Shown one piece after another: positions 28,146 to 36,583 of a DNA stretch of 64,000 nucleotides. The notes below the pieces were generated by a model. It did no database searches, was not told the origin of the DNA, and worked only from the letters and a program-made list of their open reading frames with translations. Origin of the DNA: Pseudomonadaceae bacterium (GTDB taxonomy: Bacteria; Pseudomonadota; Gammaproteobacteria; Pseudomonadales; Pseudomonadaceae); the NCBI GenBank assembly GCA_900766265.1, contig CAAFUS010000018.1, positions 420,876-484,875 on the forward strand. Reading direction: 5' to 3'. Positions within the stretch are counted from its first letter, which is position 1, and every line of letters starts with the position of its first letter. The translations under genes were made by a program, and so were the position numbers.

Positions 28146-29549
28146 TCAGAAACAAGCCAGTAGCTGCTGCCGGTAATGCTGGGAAAAGCTGACCTGGTAA
28201 GCGGGCTCATTTGCAAAGCCACCCAGCGAAATGATGTTCGTAGCCTGCGACCCAATACCAGGTTCTGCGCCACCTAACCCAGCATCGCCGATACCCTTGA
28301 CATGGCCCGAAGCACCCATCGGTTCAGGCCTTGAGTCTGGATTAAATCCAGGCATCTGCACATCTCTCAAAACCGCTAGGTCATCCGGCAAATCATCTGC
28401 AATTCGCTCCGCAAAGCCCTGAAGCGTCGGTTCTGCCAGCATGAATAGCCATGCCTGGTCATCCGACTCACCTGTGCGTCGCAGTACCCGTCCCAGCACT
28501 TGCCGGTAATGCAGTTCGGTGCGGATACGGCTGAGATAGCAGCACACTTGCAGGCGTGGAATGTCGGTGCCTTCACTGATCATTCCTACGGCGACAATCC
28601 AGCGGCAGGTGTTGCTGCGGAATGCATTGATCACCTGCTGCGCATCCGGGGTTTTGTTGGTCACGATACGGCACTCTTCACCCATTGCTTCCAGAGCCTG
28701 GGCTATTTGCTGAGCGTGTTCGATGTCGGTAGCCACCACCAAGCCGGCGGCGTCAGGCTTGATCTGGCGTAGCTCGTTGAGCTTGCTGTAGCCAAGGTCG
28801 AGGATTGGATTGATCACCTCGTCATGGCGCAGCAGTTCCTCATAGGTGACAGGTGACTCCCCCAAAAGCTTGGCGATGCTCGGAAACAGCCTGACGGAGC
28901 TATCCGCGCCAAGTTCTTCAGTGAGTTTCACCTTCTGATTATCAAGCAACACAATGCGAGGGGATCGGCACACGCCGTCGGCAATGGCGTCTTTCAAGCC
29001 ATAGCGGTAATCGCAAATCAAATGCCCTTCGGGCGACGAATAGCGAGCCAAGGCAATGGCCTTGTCGTCCGAACGCCAGGGCGTGCCAGACAGAGCCAAC
29101 GTGAAGACAGCGCGATCCTGTATCCGGTGCAGTATCTGCTGCCCCCAGGCATTGCTGAGGAGCGGATCGTGGCCGGCGCAATGGTGGATTTCATCGAAGA
29201 CCACAAGCACCCGGTAGTCATCAAGAAGCTGCCAGAATCCCTCATCACGGTATTCCATGGCCTGATAGGTATAGGCCGCCCCCACAGCACCCATCTGGCC
29301 ATCGAAACGTCTGCCTAGCACTTCCGAAAAAGTCGCACGAAAACCCTCCACGACCTGGCAGGACGGCGCAAAGCACAGCACCAGGTCAATTCTGTCATGC
29401 TGAAGCAGTCGGCTGGTCAGCTCCGCGGCCATGCGCGTCTTCCCGGCTCCCGGCGTTGCCTGGCAGAAGAAGTGCTGCGTGACGATAAAGTGCTCCAACG
29501 CCTTGGTGATGCAGCTGTTCTGCCAGCTGCGTAGCGATCTGCTCATCAT
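28146..29549 (-). CDS. superfamily II DEAD/DEAH-type helicase
   Basis: 467 residues, a compact two-domain SF2 translocase: motif I ATPGAGKTR, motif II VFDEIHH, motif III LSGTPW, motif V SEGTDIPR and motif VI YRQVLGRVLRR. A Gly-rich C-terminal linker ends the protein, with no nuclease domain visible. Such stand-alone ResIII-like helicases occur in defence islands and on mobile elements. It overlaps the preceding gene by four bases (ATGA), so the two are made together. Substrate unknown; it likely acts on double-stranded DNA or RNA. Confidence 0.88.
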   Translation of the reverse strand: MMSRSLRSWQNSCITKALEHFIVTQHFFCQATPGAGKTRMAAELTSRLLQHDRIDLVLCFAPSCQVVEGFRATFSEVLGRRFDGQMGAVGAAYTYQAMEYRDEGFWQLLDDYRVLVVFDEIHHCAGHDPLLSNAWGQQILHRIQDRAVFTLALSGTPWRSDDKAIALARYSSPEGHLICDYRYGLKDAIADGVCRSPRIVLLDNQKVKLTEELGADSSVRLFPSIAKLLGESPVTYEELLRHDEVINPILDLGYSKLNELRQIKPDAAGLVVATDIEHAQQIAQALEAMGEECRIVTNKTPDAQQVINAFRSNTCRWIVAVGMISEGTDIPRLQVCCYLSRIRTELHYRQVLGRVLRRTGESDDQAWLFMLAEPTLQGFAERIADDLPDDLAVLRDVQMPGFNPDSRPEPMGASGHVKGIGDAGLGGAEPGIGSQATNIISLGGFANEPAYQVSFSQHYRQQLLACF

Positions 29550-30133
29550 GGCGCAGCGAGCGTTTTGAGGGTCTTTTCTATGGCGCGTAAATGGCCCAGA
29601 AGGCGAGAACTGCGATCCCTGGCCTCCAGGTAATCGCCTTCAACCTTGTCGCGCAAATGCGGCATCTCGTCCAGAAGCAGCTTGAATCGCTCTGCCTCGC
29701 CCATTGAAGTGAGAAAATCCAAGCGGATTTCCTTGTGGAGCGCCTCCAACTGCAAATCCGTATTGGCTGACAACTTAAGCGGCAAAGCCTCCACGTTGCG
29801 TACCGCCGTGTCTGGTTCGGGCACTCCGGCAGCCATAAGGCTGTTCTCAAAACCGTTGTCGATCAGTTCCAGTTGCAGGTGTGCCGGAATCGGCTGCAGG
29901 TGGTAGACCTGTCCTCGGACACGACGATGCTTGTCCAGTGCAACCCAGCCCGCGCGCACTAGTCGACGGATCTGCTCATACACATAGCGGCGCACATCGG
30001 CGATACGGAAATGTGTGCCATTCAGGCGAGCAGCATAGGCATCGCGCAGTTCACGGGTCGTAAAGGTTGTGCGCCCTGGCTCCTGAAGCAGCTCATACAG
30101 ACGCCTGTCGAAGATAAACGAGGCCGATTTCAT
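29546..30133 (-). CDS. winged-helix/coiled-coil partner of the helicase
   Basis: 195 residues. The N-terminal half looks like a winged helix (RTTFTTRELRDAYAARLNGT...VRRYVYEQIRRLVRAGWV) and the C-terminal half is charged and helical (about 125-190), like a coiled coil. I do not recognise a named family. It is coupled to the helicase gene by a four-base overlap and starts beside a palindromic operator at 30166. It may target or load the helicase. Role inferred. Confidence 0.7.
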   Translation of the reverse strand: MKSASFIFDRRLYELLQEPGRTTFTTRELRDAYAARLNGTHFRIADVRRYVYEQIRRLVRAGWVALDKHRRVRGQVYHLQPIPAHLQLELIDNGFENSLMAAGVPEPDTAVRNVEALPLKLSANTDLQLEALHKEIRLDFLTSMGEAERFKLLLDEMPHLRDKVEGDYLEARDRSSRLLGHLRAIEKTLKTLAAP

Positions 30134-30165
30134 TGAGGCACCAGAAGAGTTAGCACGAAAAAATG

Positions 30166-30179
30166 CGGATTATAATCCG
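30166..30179. promoter_or_regulatory. palindromic operator between the helicase operon and the XRE gene
   Basis: CGGATTATAATCCG is a perfect 14-bp palindrome containing TATAAT. It lies between divergent genes at 30133 and 30237, so a repressor bound here would cover the promoters of both. The adjacent XRE protein is the obvious candidate. Confidence 0.7.
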
Positions 30180-30236
30180 TGGCCTGTGCGTCCGCAAACG
30201 CATGATAGTGCCGCCTCAAGTTAAATTGAGACGGTC

Positions 30237-30458
30237 ATGGATAAGTTGGCGAAAGCGTTAGGGGAACGCATCCGAGTGCAGAGGAAGGCCTGCCGGATTT
30301 CCCAGGATGCACTGGCGCTGGCGTGCAATATCGACCGCAGCTACGTAGGGCGGATCGAACGTGGCGAGGTCAACATCACCGTCGAGAAGCTGTATCGCAT
30401 CGCAAGCGTGCTTGCATGCGATCCATGCGGCCTACTGCCTCAAGTGTCAGAGCTTTAG
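30237..30458 (+). CDS. XRE-family transcriptional regulator
   Basis: 73 residues, almost entirely one helix-turn-helix domain: ALGERIRVQRKACRISQDAL, then CNIDRSYVGRIERGEVNITV and KLYRIASVLACDPCGLLP. This is the C.BclI-like type found as control proteins of restriction-modification and defence systems. It is transcribed away from the helicase operon across the palindrome at 30166. It probably represses both sides and itself. Confidence 0.9.
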   Translation: MDKLAKALGERIRVQRKACRISQDALALACNIDRSYVGRIERGEVNITVEKLYRIASVLACDPCGLLPQVSEL

Positions 30459-30590
30459 CCCACCTGATCGACCCTGGCGCTCAAGAAGACTTGAAATTGC
30501 ATTAATGCTGTCGGCCCTAACCTCATTATGCAGACTACTAGCTAGAACATTCCCCGACGCTTGTGATGTTGTTGAGGAGGCGCAAATCTA

Positions 30591-31019
30591 TCAATGATGC
30601 AGCCGAACCCTGCGCAACTTGTTCTGACGCTCAGCTAGTTCCAGTTCTCTCACGCGCGCCCATAGCTGGAGGTTCTGTGTAAGCACTCGATCACGCTGCG
30701 AACTGACCATCGCCAGCTCTTTTTCTAGAAGCACAACTTTATCTTCTAAACGTTTGATGCTTTTATCATTTGATGAGCCGCAGCCCTTGTTAGCCTCAGC
30801 ACGACAAGCCTCGATCTTTGCGAGTATTGGCAAATGTGCTTTGCGAGATTTTTTCAGGTAACCACGGTCAAATCCAGCCTCAAGACTGACGATGCTCGCA
30901 GTAAGTTTAGATAGATCTAGCCCTACATGCTCGGGCACAAAAGGCTTCCCATCCAAAAGGCGCTGCAGAGCTTCCTCACAGGCACCAATCCCCTTGCTTA
31001 TTCCCTCACCAGACGTCAT
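30591..31019 (-). CDS. small coiled-coil protein of the recombinase module (TnpC-like position)
   Basis: 142 residues. The N-terminal part includes KAHLPILAKIEACRAEANKG, followed by a long coiled coil (RLEDKVVLLEKELAMVSSQR and on). It lies two bases after the third recombinase gene. In Tn554-type transposons a small coiled-coil TnpC follows TnpA and TnpB and affects the orientation and rate of insertion. This gene has the same position and character, though I see no direct sequence match. Confidence 0.65.
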   Translation of the reverse strand: MTSGEGISKGIGACEEALQRLLDGKPFVPEHVGLDLSKLTASIVSLEAGFDRGYLKKSRKAHLPILAKIEACRAEANKGCGSSNDKSIKRLEDKVVLLEKELAMVSSQRDRVLTQNLQLWARVRELELAERQNKLRRVRLHH

Positions 31020-31021
31020 GA

Positions 31022-33070
31022 CTAAAACTCCACCGTGTCGACAAGGCGGGCCTTGAAAGCCATTAAGCGCTCAATATCGCCCGCCACAATTTGATATTCG
31101 CCCGAGCCCTCTACGTACTGTGATAACTCATTAGTCGCGTCCTCAATCGCAGCATTTAGCTTTAAAGGCTTAATGATCGCGCCCTCGCAGGACAAACACT
31201 CTGTGTAGTCACCGAGCATGAAAGAGTCACAGCGGCCCACTTTGGTACAACCACCCAGCAGCGTCTGGCGATAGCTAATTGCACCGTTCTTCACTCTTTG
31301 CCTTGTATCTTCACGAACATCTTCGATATGAATTTCGCCCGCCTTGACCCGCTCTTTTTGTTTCTCCATGTATGATCCGGTGCCACCGAACAACGGCTCT
31401 TCACTTAATAAAAGATCGGCAATCAACTGGTTCGCCACCGACATAGGCATGGCCATCTGATACTCGAAAGCGAAGTGATTGCTGGGCAGCACAAAGTCTT
31501 TCTTATTTTCGTCGTAGTAGCCAAAAATGGTGCGAAGATTACCGTAGTGATTGGCGTAATAACGGGACATTTCAATTGTCATGTGCTTGTACTGCGTGCG
31601 CAGCACCGGCAACGAGACAAATCCACTGCTGCTGCCGTAAAAGGCCAGCGAGCGCCGGAACTGGTGACTGCTCAGCGGCCAAGGCTGGCCGACTGCAAAC
31701 TCAGGGTCATTATAGAAATCCCGCGACGGGTCGCTTTGCGTCAGTTCCTGCAAGTCCTCTGCCTGGATCAATAGTGTCCGCAAAACACTCTTTACCTTCT
31801 TACGAGCCTCAAAATTTGTCACGCCAACCTCGGCGTTGTTCCTTGTAAAAGTCAGAACGGACGGATTCAGAAACAGTGGGCAACGATCATCCAGTTCGAT
31901 TTGGTAAAGCCTGGCGAGTCCGCGACAAATCGCCTGAGCCACTTCGACCGCCTTGATGACTTCGCTCGGCGCAAACCATGCGCCTTCTTTCTTATAGCCG
32001 GTGAGCTTAGTGGTGGTCGAGAGAACACTTACCGCCTGTGACTTATCCCGCTCAACGCCCTGCTCATCAACAACAGCCTGCCTGACAACCTGATCGGACA
32101 AACAGTGATACGGCATTCGCAGCACTTCCTGATCGCGCATACCCGTATAGAGATGGACGACCGTCTTTGCCACATATTGCATGTTGAGCAAGACACGTTG
32201 CAGATTACGTTTGTGAGAGCACTCAAACTCACCGGAAAACACCAAATTCAGGCCGTGATCCTTGAGTGCCTGCGTCATATCGGGCCGCCAATGCGCTTTG
32301 CCGCCAAGGCCGCGAGTTTTCTGCCGAGAATGAGCAACGCCATAATGCTCATCGGCAAAGCACGCGATAAAGTCCTCGAAACGCCCGACACCTTGGCGTA
32401 TATGATCAAGCAGATCGCCGGTAAAATTTATTATATTCAGATAAATTCGTGTTGGAATGACGGGATGCTGATTACTATCCGGCCTCTTTAGGTCAAAACT
32501 ATTTGGATTAACTACGGCGTATCCCAACCGTGCGCTGCCCGCCCTGGCCAAGCCTTGCAAAATCCCTGAAAGAAACCCGTGATCAAATGTCTTTTCACGA
32601 ATAAAGGCTGCCAGATACACTGGGACGGTAAGGAGTTGCTGCAAGGACAGCGTACCCACCAAAGGCCTTTGCTTCTGCTCAAGACAGAATTGCATGGCAA
32701 TGCGCAGCACAACCCAATACTGATAGAGCGTGGTTACACTCAGCTTCCCGAGTCGCCCGCCACCGGCAAAGTAGATCAGGCAGTAGAGCAGATACTTAGC
32801 CTCCTCTATCAGCGCTTTCTGCTCTGCCCCGCCTTCGTCGAACACCGTGTCAAAGTAAATCTTCCCGATTTTCTTTGCACTCAGCCGGTATGGGTTAAAG
32901 TCCCATACTGCGTCAGCGTACACCGCCGTGGCAGTACCAGTCCCATCACGACAGAGTACAAGGCCGGGCGCAGGCTTGCCATACTGATGCAGCGCATTAT
33001 CCGGCTCACAAATTGCGGAGAACTGACCGCTCGAAAACACACTGCCGATCGACTGGACAACCGCATTCAA
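31022..33070 (-). CDS. large tyrosine recombinase, third of module 1
   Basis: 682 residues. The catalytic set is visible: Arg in LYTGMRDQEVLRM, His and Arg in SSHQFRRSLAF, a His in YKHMTIEMS and the likely nucleophile in SRYYANHYG. The N-terminal half probably binds DNA. A Cys cluster near the C terminus (GGCTKVGRCDSFMLGDYTEC, then SCEG) could bind zinc. It starts with TTG overlapping the previous stop (TTGA). With its two neighbours it probably moves the 36-kb island in and out of hrpB. Confidence 0.85.
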   Translation of the reverse strand: MNAVVQSIGSVFSSGQFSAICEPDNALHQYGKPAPGLVLCRDGTGTATAVYADAVWDFNPYRLSAKKIGKIYFDTVFDEGGAEQKALIEEAKYLLYCLIYFAGGGRLGKLSVTTLYQYWVVLRIAMQFCLEQKQRPLVGTLSLQQLLTVPVYLAAFIREKTFDHGFLSGILQGLARAGSARLGYAVVNPNSFDLKRPDSNQHPVIPTRIYLNIINFTGDLLDHIRQGVGRFEDFIACFADEHYGVAHSRQKTRGLGGKAHWRPDMTQALKDHGLNLVFSGEFECSHKRNLQRVLLNMQYVAKTVVHLYTGMRDQEVLRMPYHCLSDQVVRQAVVDEQGVERDKSQAVSVLSTTTKLTGYKKEGAWFAPSEVIKAVEVAQAICRGLARLYQIELDDRCPLFLNPSVLTFTRNNAEVGVTNFEARKKVKSVLRTLLIQAEDLQELTQSDPSRDFYNDPEFAVGQPWPLSSHQFRRSLAFYGSSSGFVSLPVLRTQYKHMTIEMSRYYANHYGNLRTIFGYYDENKKDFVLPSNHFAFEYQMAMPMSVANQLIADLLLSEEPLFGGTGSYMEKQKERVKAGEIHIEDVREDTRQRVKNGAISYRQTLLGGCTKVGRCDSFMLGDYTECLSCEGAIIKPLKLNAAIEDATNELSQYVEGSGEYQIVAGDIERLMAFKARLVDTVEF

Positions 33071-35001
33071 AACACCACCCCCATTATCTCATAACGGCTC
33101 AAGCGGGCTTCCCAAAACGCGGTCAGTACGCCGTACTCAAAAACCTTGGCCCTGACCATTTCGATCAACTGCTTCACCGCGTCAGAACGTTCAGCAAGCG
33201 CTTCAACGATGAATTCGATGCGAATCGACAACTCTTTGTACAATTCCTCGGCATGCGCGGCATCCGGTGCTAATTTACGCACGGCATTGATCACATACTG
33301 CAAACTCAGCAGTTTGTGTAGGTCTTCTTCATCGCTGTGACAGATATAGTGCTCGCAGTACAAGCAACCGTACTGAGTGCGGCAGTTCGGCTCGATTGCA
33401 ACAGCTCCGACATCGCGTACAGGGATCGGCTGATTGAACCCGTCACAATGCCCCGTCCCGGTTGCGATCTCGGCGCCAGTGCCCCCCTCGCTGCGTTCAC
33501 GCACGACCTGGGCGGCATGACGAACGGCCTGCCAGAACTGGCCGAACTCGCTCTCCAGCTGCTCAGACGGCGCCTGGGCATAGCTCTGTTGATTCACCGC
33601 CTCAGTGTGACCCAGCGATGCCGCAACGGCGGACGGCGACTGGCCTGCGGTGTGCTGCCCAACGCTCTTGAACTTGCGCATTTGGCGTGACGACAGTCTT
33701 GTCACCTTTGGATCGAGGAAGCTGCCACTGATAGTGTTGTAGAACAATTTGAAGGCCTGGCTGATATCTAGTTCGCCAAAGGCACTTTCTACGCTTTTCC
33801 GCTTATCAGACTGAGGCATCGAAAAGAACAGCCGCTCATGCGCTGCGCCGTTTAGAATCCACTCACGGAGCTTGAGGTACTCTTTCAAAAGAGCCAGCCC
33901 ATTGACACGCCCGATATTATAACTATTCAACTTCCCGGCCGCTCGAAACTTCACAGCCGATAACTCTTTCTTGATTGGAGACTTCTCGACATCGAGCGCA
34001 TCTGCGTAGCCAAACTGTGCAAACTCGGTCGGAGTGGCCCCTGTCACCATCAGGAAAAGACACGCATAGGCTTTCGCAGCCAGGCTCGCCACTTGATATC
34101 GGTGCCAATGGCGGACATCGTCGTTAGCTGCCTGCAAACTATCCCGAGAACGTTTCAGGTCTCTCGCCACATTTGCTTTAGGTCTCTTTCTCCGCCCCAA
34201 TCTGTCACAGGTCGCCACGTATTCTTCGACCGTGGCAATACGTCGCTCAGCAGCGTTATATGTAGGGGGAGATTCCTTGAATGGGCCAACCGCCCCCCCA
34301 TTCGATGGAAACACAACAACCTCGTAATGTCGGATCGGGACGACCAAAGGATAGGGCTTGTTGTTCAGAACAAAATTTCTGCCCTGTTGGGCAATGGCCA
34401 AACAAACGTCGCGATACAACTCGACATGAGCAGGACTGACTGCCTCCGATTCGCTTTCACCCCTGATTCTGATCGCCCCGGCGAGAATATGTTGACTGCT
34501 CTCTGGATAGAGCAATTCAATAAGACTGGTGGCGCGAGACTGAGCATTGCGAGCACTGAGGGGCTGCAACTCCTTATGGGCTACTCGGTGATTCAGGTGC
34601 GCGGTATAGTCCCGATACGCTCGCTGGGCTTCGGCTTCACTGGCAAAGACCTCCTTGTAGTCATTTCGGTTTGCCCAGTCGATAAACTGCTCAAGATATC
34701 TGAACCGCGCAAGGACGGTCTTGTCGCGCTGACCGACCAAAGAATCCAGAAATCTTACAATCAATTCGCGGCGACTTTCGACAAAGGAGTCCAGCGCCAC
34801 TGGCGCACCACGATCATCATAGATGCTTTCGTTCTTCCCACGAATGCAGTACGCCAAACTGCCAATATCCAGCGGTTTCTTCATCACCTTAGCGGACAGT
34901 TGCAGGCGCAAATTCTCAGGCTCAGCAAACTGCTGAGTGACCTCGCGCAGCGTAATGACTTGCGTATTGGGGCGATGCTCGAAGTGCTGCTGACTATTCA
35001 T
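33067..35001 (-). CDS. degenerate tyrosine recombinase-like protein, second of module 1
   Basis: 644 residues with a tyrosine recombinase-like C-terminal half. The first Arg is missing (VTGATPTEFAQF instead of TGxRxxE) and the second box reads SSRQMRKF with Arg in place of His, while ASLGHTEAVNQQSYA keeps His and Tyr. A Cys motif YGCLYCEHYICH follows. A protein with such gaps may be a non-cleaving partner in a mixed synaptic complex. It begins one base after the first gene and overlaps the third. Confidence 0.8.
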   Translation of the reverse strand: MNSQQHFEHRPNTQVITLREVTQQFAEPENLRLQLSAKVMKKPLDIGSLAYCIRGKNESIYDDRGAPVALDSFVESRRELIVRFLDSLVGQRDKTVLARFRYLEQFIDWANRNDYKEVFASEAEAQRAYRDYTAHLNHRVAHKELQPLSARNAQSRATSLIELLYPESSQHILAGAIRIRGESESEAVSPAHVELYRDVCLAIAQQGRNFVLNNKPYPLVVPIRHYEVVVFPSNGGAVGPFKESPPTYNAAERRIATVEEYVATCDRLGRRKRPKANVARDLKRSRDSLQAANDDVRHWHRYQVASLAAKAYACLFLMVTGATPTEFAQFGYADALDVEKSPIKKELSAVKFRAAGKLNSYNIGRVNGLALLKEYLKLREWILNGAAHERLFFSMPQSDKRKSVESAFGELDISQAFKLFYNTISGSFLDPKVTRLSSRQMRKFKSVGQHTAGQSPSAVAASLGHTEAVNQQSYAQAPSEQLESEFGQFWQAVRHAAQVVRERSEGGTGAEIATGTGHCDGFNQPIPVRDVGAVAIEPNCRTQYGCLYCEHYICHSDEEDLHKLLSLQYVINAVRKLAPDAAHAEELYKELSIRIEFIVEALAERSDAVKQLIEMVRAKVFEYGVLTAFWEARLSRYEIMGVVF

Positions 35002-35002
35002 C

Positions 35003-36469
35003 TTAGGCTTCTACCTTCAATACGCTGTAGCCGCCATTACCGAACAGCTTGCTTTCCCATACCTCTTGCGCCATGACCTTTTCGTGGGTCATCCTGAACA
35101 ACTTGAGATAATTGTGGGTGGTTTCCCTAGACTCGTGGTGCAATCGCCTCTGGATAAAGTCAATTACCTCACCCGGTTTCATCAGTCCTTTTTCCACCAG
35201 CACTTGCAAGCGTTGGTAAAGCTGGTACGCAAAGGTCGCCCGCAACCAGTGATAAGAAAAGTCTCTTGGAAATTGACCAGCAGCTTTCTTAATCAGCTTG
35301 CGCTTGATCGTTTCCGTGACCTGCCCGATTTGCGGTGACTTCACAATCAGATAGCGCGGATCATTTTCGGCCATGTAATAACAGTTGCCTTGGTCGGAGA
35401 GAAACAAATACACATCGTCCTCACCCATCGACAGGCCAGGATGCTTGGCTTCCATCTGCGACCGAAACTTTTCCCGCCGTTTCTTCATCATCAGGCTTCG
35501 GGCCAGCGTCACCAACTCTTCGGCAAGCTGCTTGGGGACATATAGCTCTTGTGGCTTGTCGAACTTGGTGTCAATGCCGGTGCGCGGGCCGGCATGGAGT
35601 TTATACGCGCCCTCCGACAGCAACTTATCCTCTGTAAAGCCCTTGAGGTGCTTCAGGCGAATGGTCAGAACGGTCTGCTTGCGGGCGCCCGTCATAAGCG
35701 AGGTCAGCAGAATCAGCCGCTCAACCGCAGACCATTCCTGTTCGCTCCTGATAGTATTTAGAAACACCCCCAACTCACGATTCGACAGCGGACGAAGGTC
35801 TTCGCCATCGTCCCGCACGAATCCCAGCGGCACTGAACTACTCGGCGCCGTGCGCCGTGTTTGGCTGCGCTTCTCCGCATCTACTATTCGTGCGCCTTTA
35901 GAACCCTGCACAATGAGCCGAACTTGCTTGACCGTATCGACACGTTTCATATCAAGTTCGTGCCAGTTCTCGGAAACGTACCGGTAGAAATGATAAACAG
36001 CAGCCGTATATTGATTGATTACGGCATTGCTGCGAGCACCCTCGTTAATCAGGTGATAGAAGTATTTGTAGGTCGGGCGAAGTGAAGGACGGGCACCGGA
36101 AAAGTCGAGCCAATCTAGATCGTTGTCCTCGCAGAACAGCAGGTAATCAAGCAGTTTGCTGGCACGACGCCGAATATCATCAGTGCGCCGATTGATTGGA
36201 GCCTTGTCACGCATCAGGCTCAGCAAATAATCGTTCGCCTCATGCCAGGGATCGCGATTGCCATGGAGTAACACCGGGAAATTGAATAAGTCCCGGTCGC
36301 TGCCTTCACCGACCTCATCGAGTTGGTAAACGCTCTTTAAGTCATCCTCTGCGAGCGGCACGGCGACCGCACCTGGCAGGGCTTGATGAACATGCAGGCT
36401 GGCGAAGGCGTCACGCAGATGTGGGATGAGCACCAAGCGGCCTTCGTGACGCCGATTGGAGTAGGACAT
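35003..36469 (-). CDS. tyrosine recombinase, first of module 1, next to the right junction
   Basis: 488 residues with a complete-looking catalytic domain: Arg in LMTGARKQTVLTIRL, His-x-x-Arg in SYHWLRATFAY, and HHESRETTHNYLKLF with His and the Tyr nucleophile. The ATG at 36469 follows GGGGGGAGTC. The gene starts only 115 bp from the hrpB junction, as usual for an integrase beside its attachment site. It has the same direction as hrpB, so read-through from hrpB could express the module. Confidence 0.88.
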   Translation of the reverse strand: MSYSNRRHEGRLVLIPHLRDAFASLHVHQALPGAVAVPLAEDDLKSVYQLDEVGEGSDRDLFNFPVLLHGNRDPWHEANDYLLSLMRDKAPINRRTDDIRRRASKLLDYLLFCEDNDLDWLDFSGARPSLRPTYKYFYHLINEGARSNAVINQYTAAVYHFYRYVSENWHELDMKRVDTVKQVRLIVQGSKGARIVDAEKRSQTRRTAPSSSVPLGFVRDDGEDLRPLSNRELGVFLNTIRSEQEWSAVERLILLTSLMTGARKQTVLTIRLKHLKGFTEDKLLSEGAYKLHAGPRTGIDTKFDKPQELYVPKQLAEELVTLARSLMMKKRREKFRSQMEAKHPGLSMGEDDVYLFLSDQGNCYYMAENDPRYLIVKSPQIGQVTETIKRKLIKKAAGQFPRDFSYHWLRATFAYQLYQRLQVLVEKGLMKPGEVIDFIQRRLHHESRETTHNYLKLFRMTHEKVMAQEVWESKLFGNGGYSVLKVEA

Positions 36470-36583
36470 GACTCCCCCCTGGTCGATTAGTCAATCCTGG
36501 ATGTTACAGGCACGGCCAACAATAGAACCAGTCAAACTATTTTTTGTTAAGGGATTCCACCCAAGGGTCTAACTTATGGAATA
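36470..36583. other. right terminal region and junction (attR) of the 36-kb island
   Basis: Non-coding on the recombinase side. On the minus strand it holds TAGTTTGAC (36531-36539) and GATTGAC (36490-36496), inverted relative to the motifs at the left end. Its last 47 bases (36537-36583) give hrpB a new end: LFHKLDPWVESLNKK and TAG after the native DLKGRYPK. Host sequence resumes at GCTTCGGG (36584). Confidence 0.7.
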
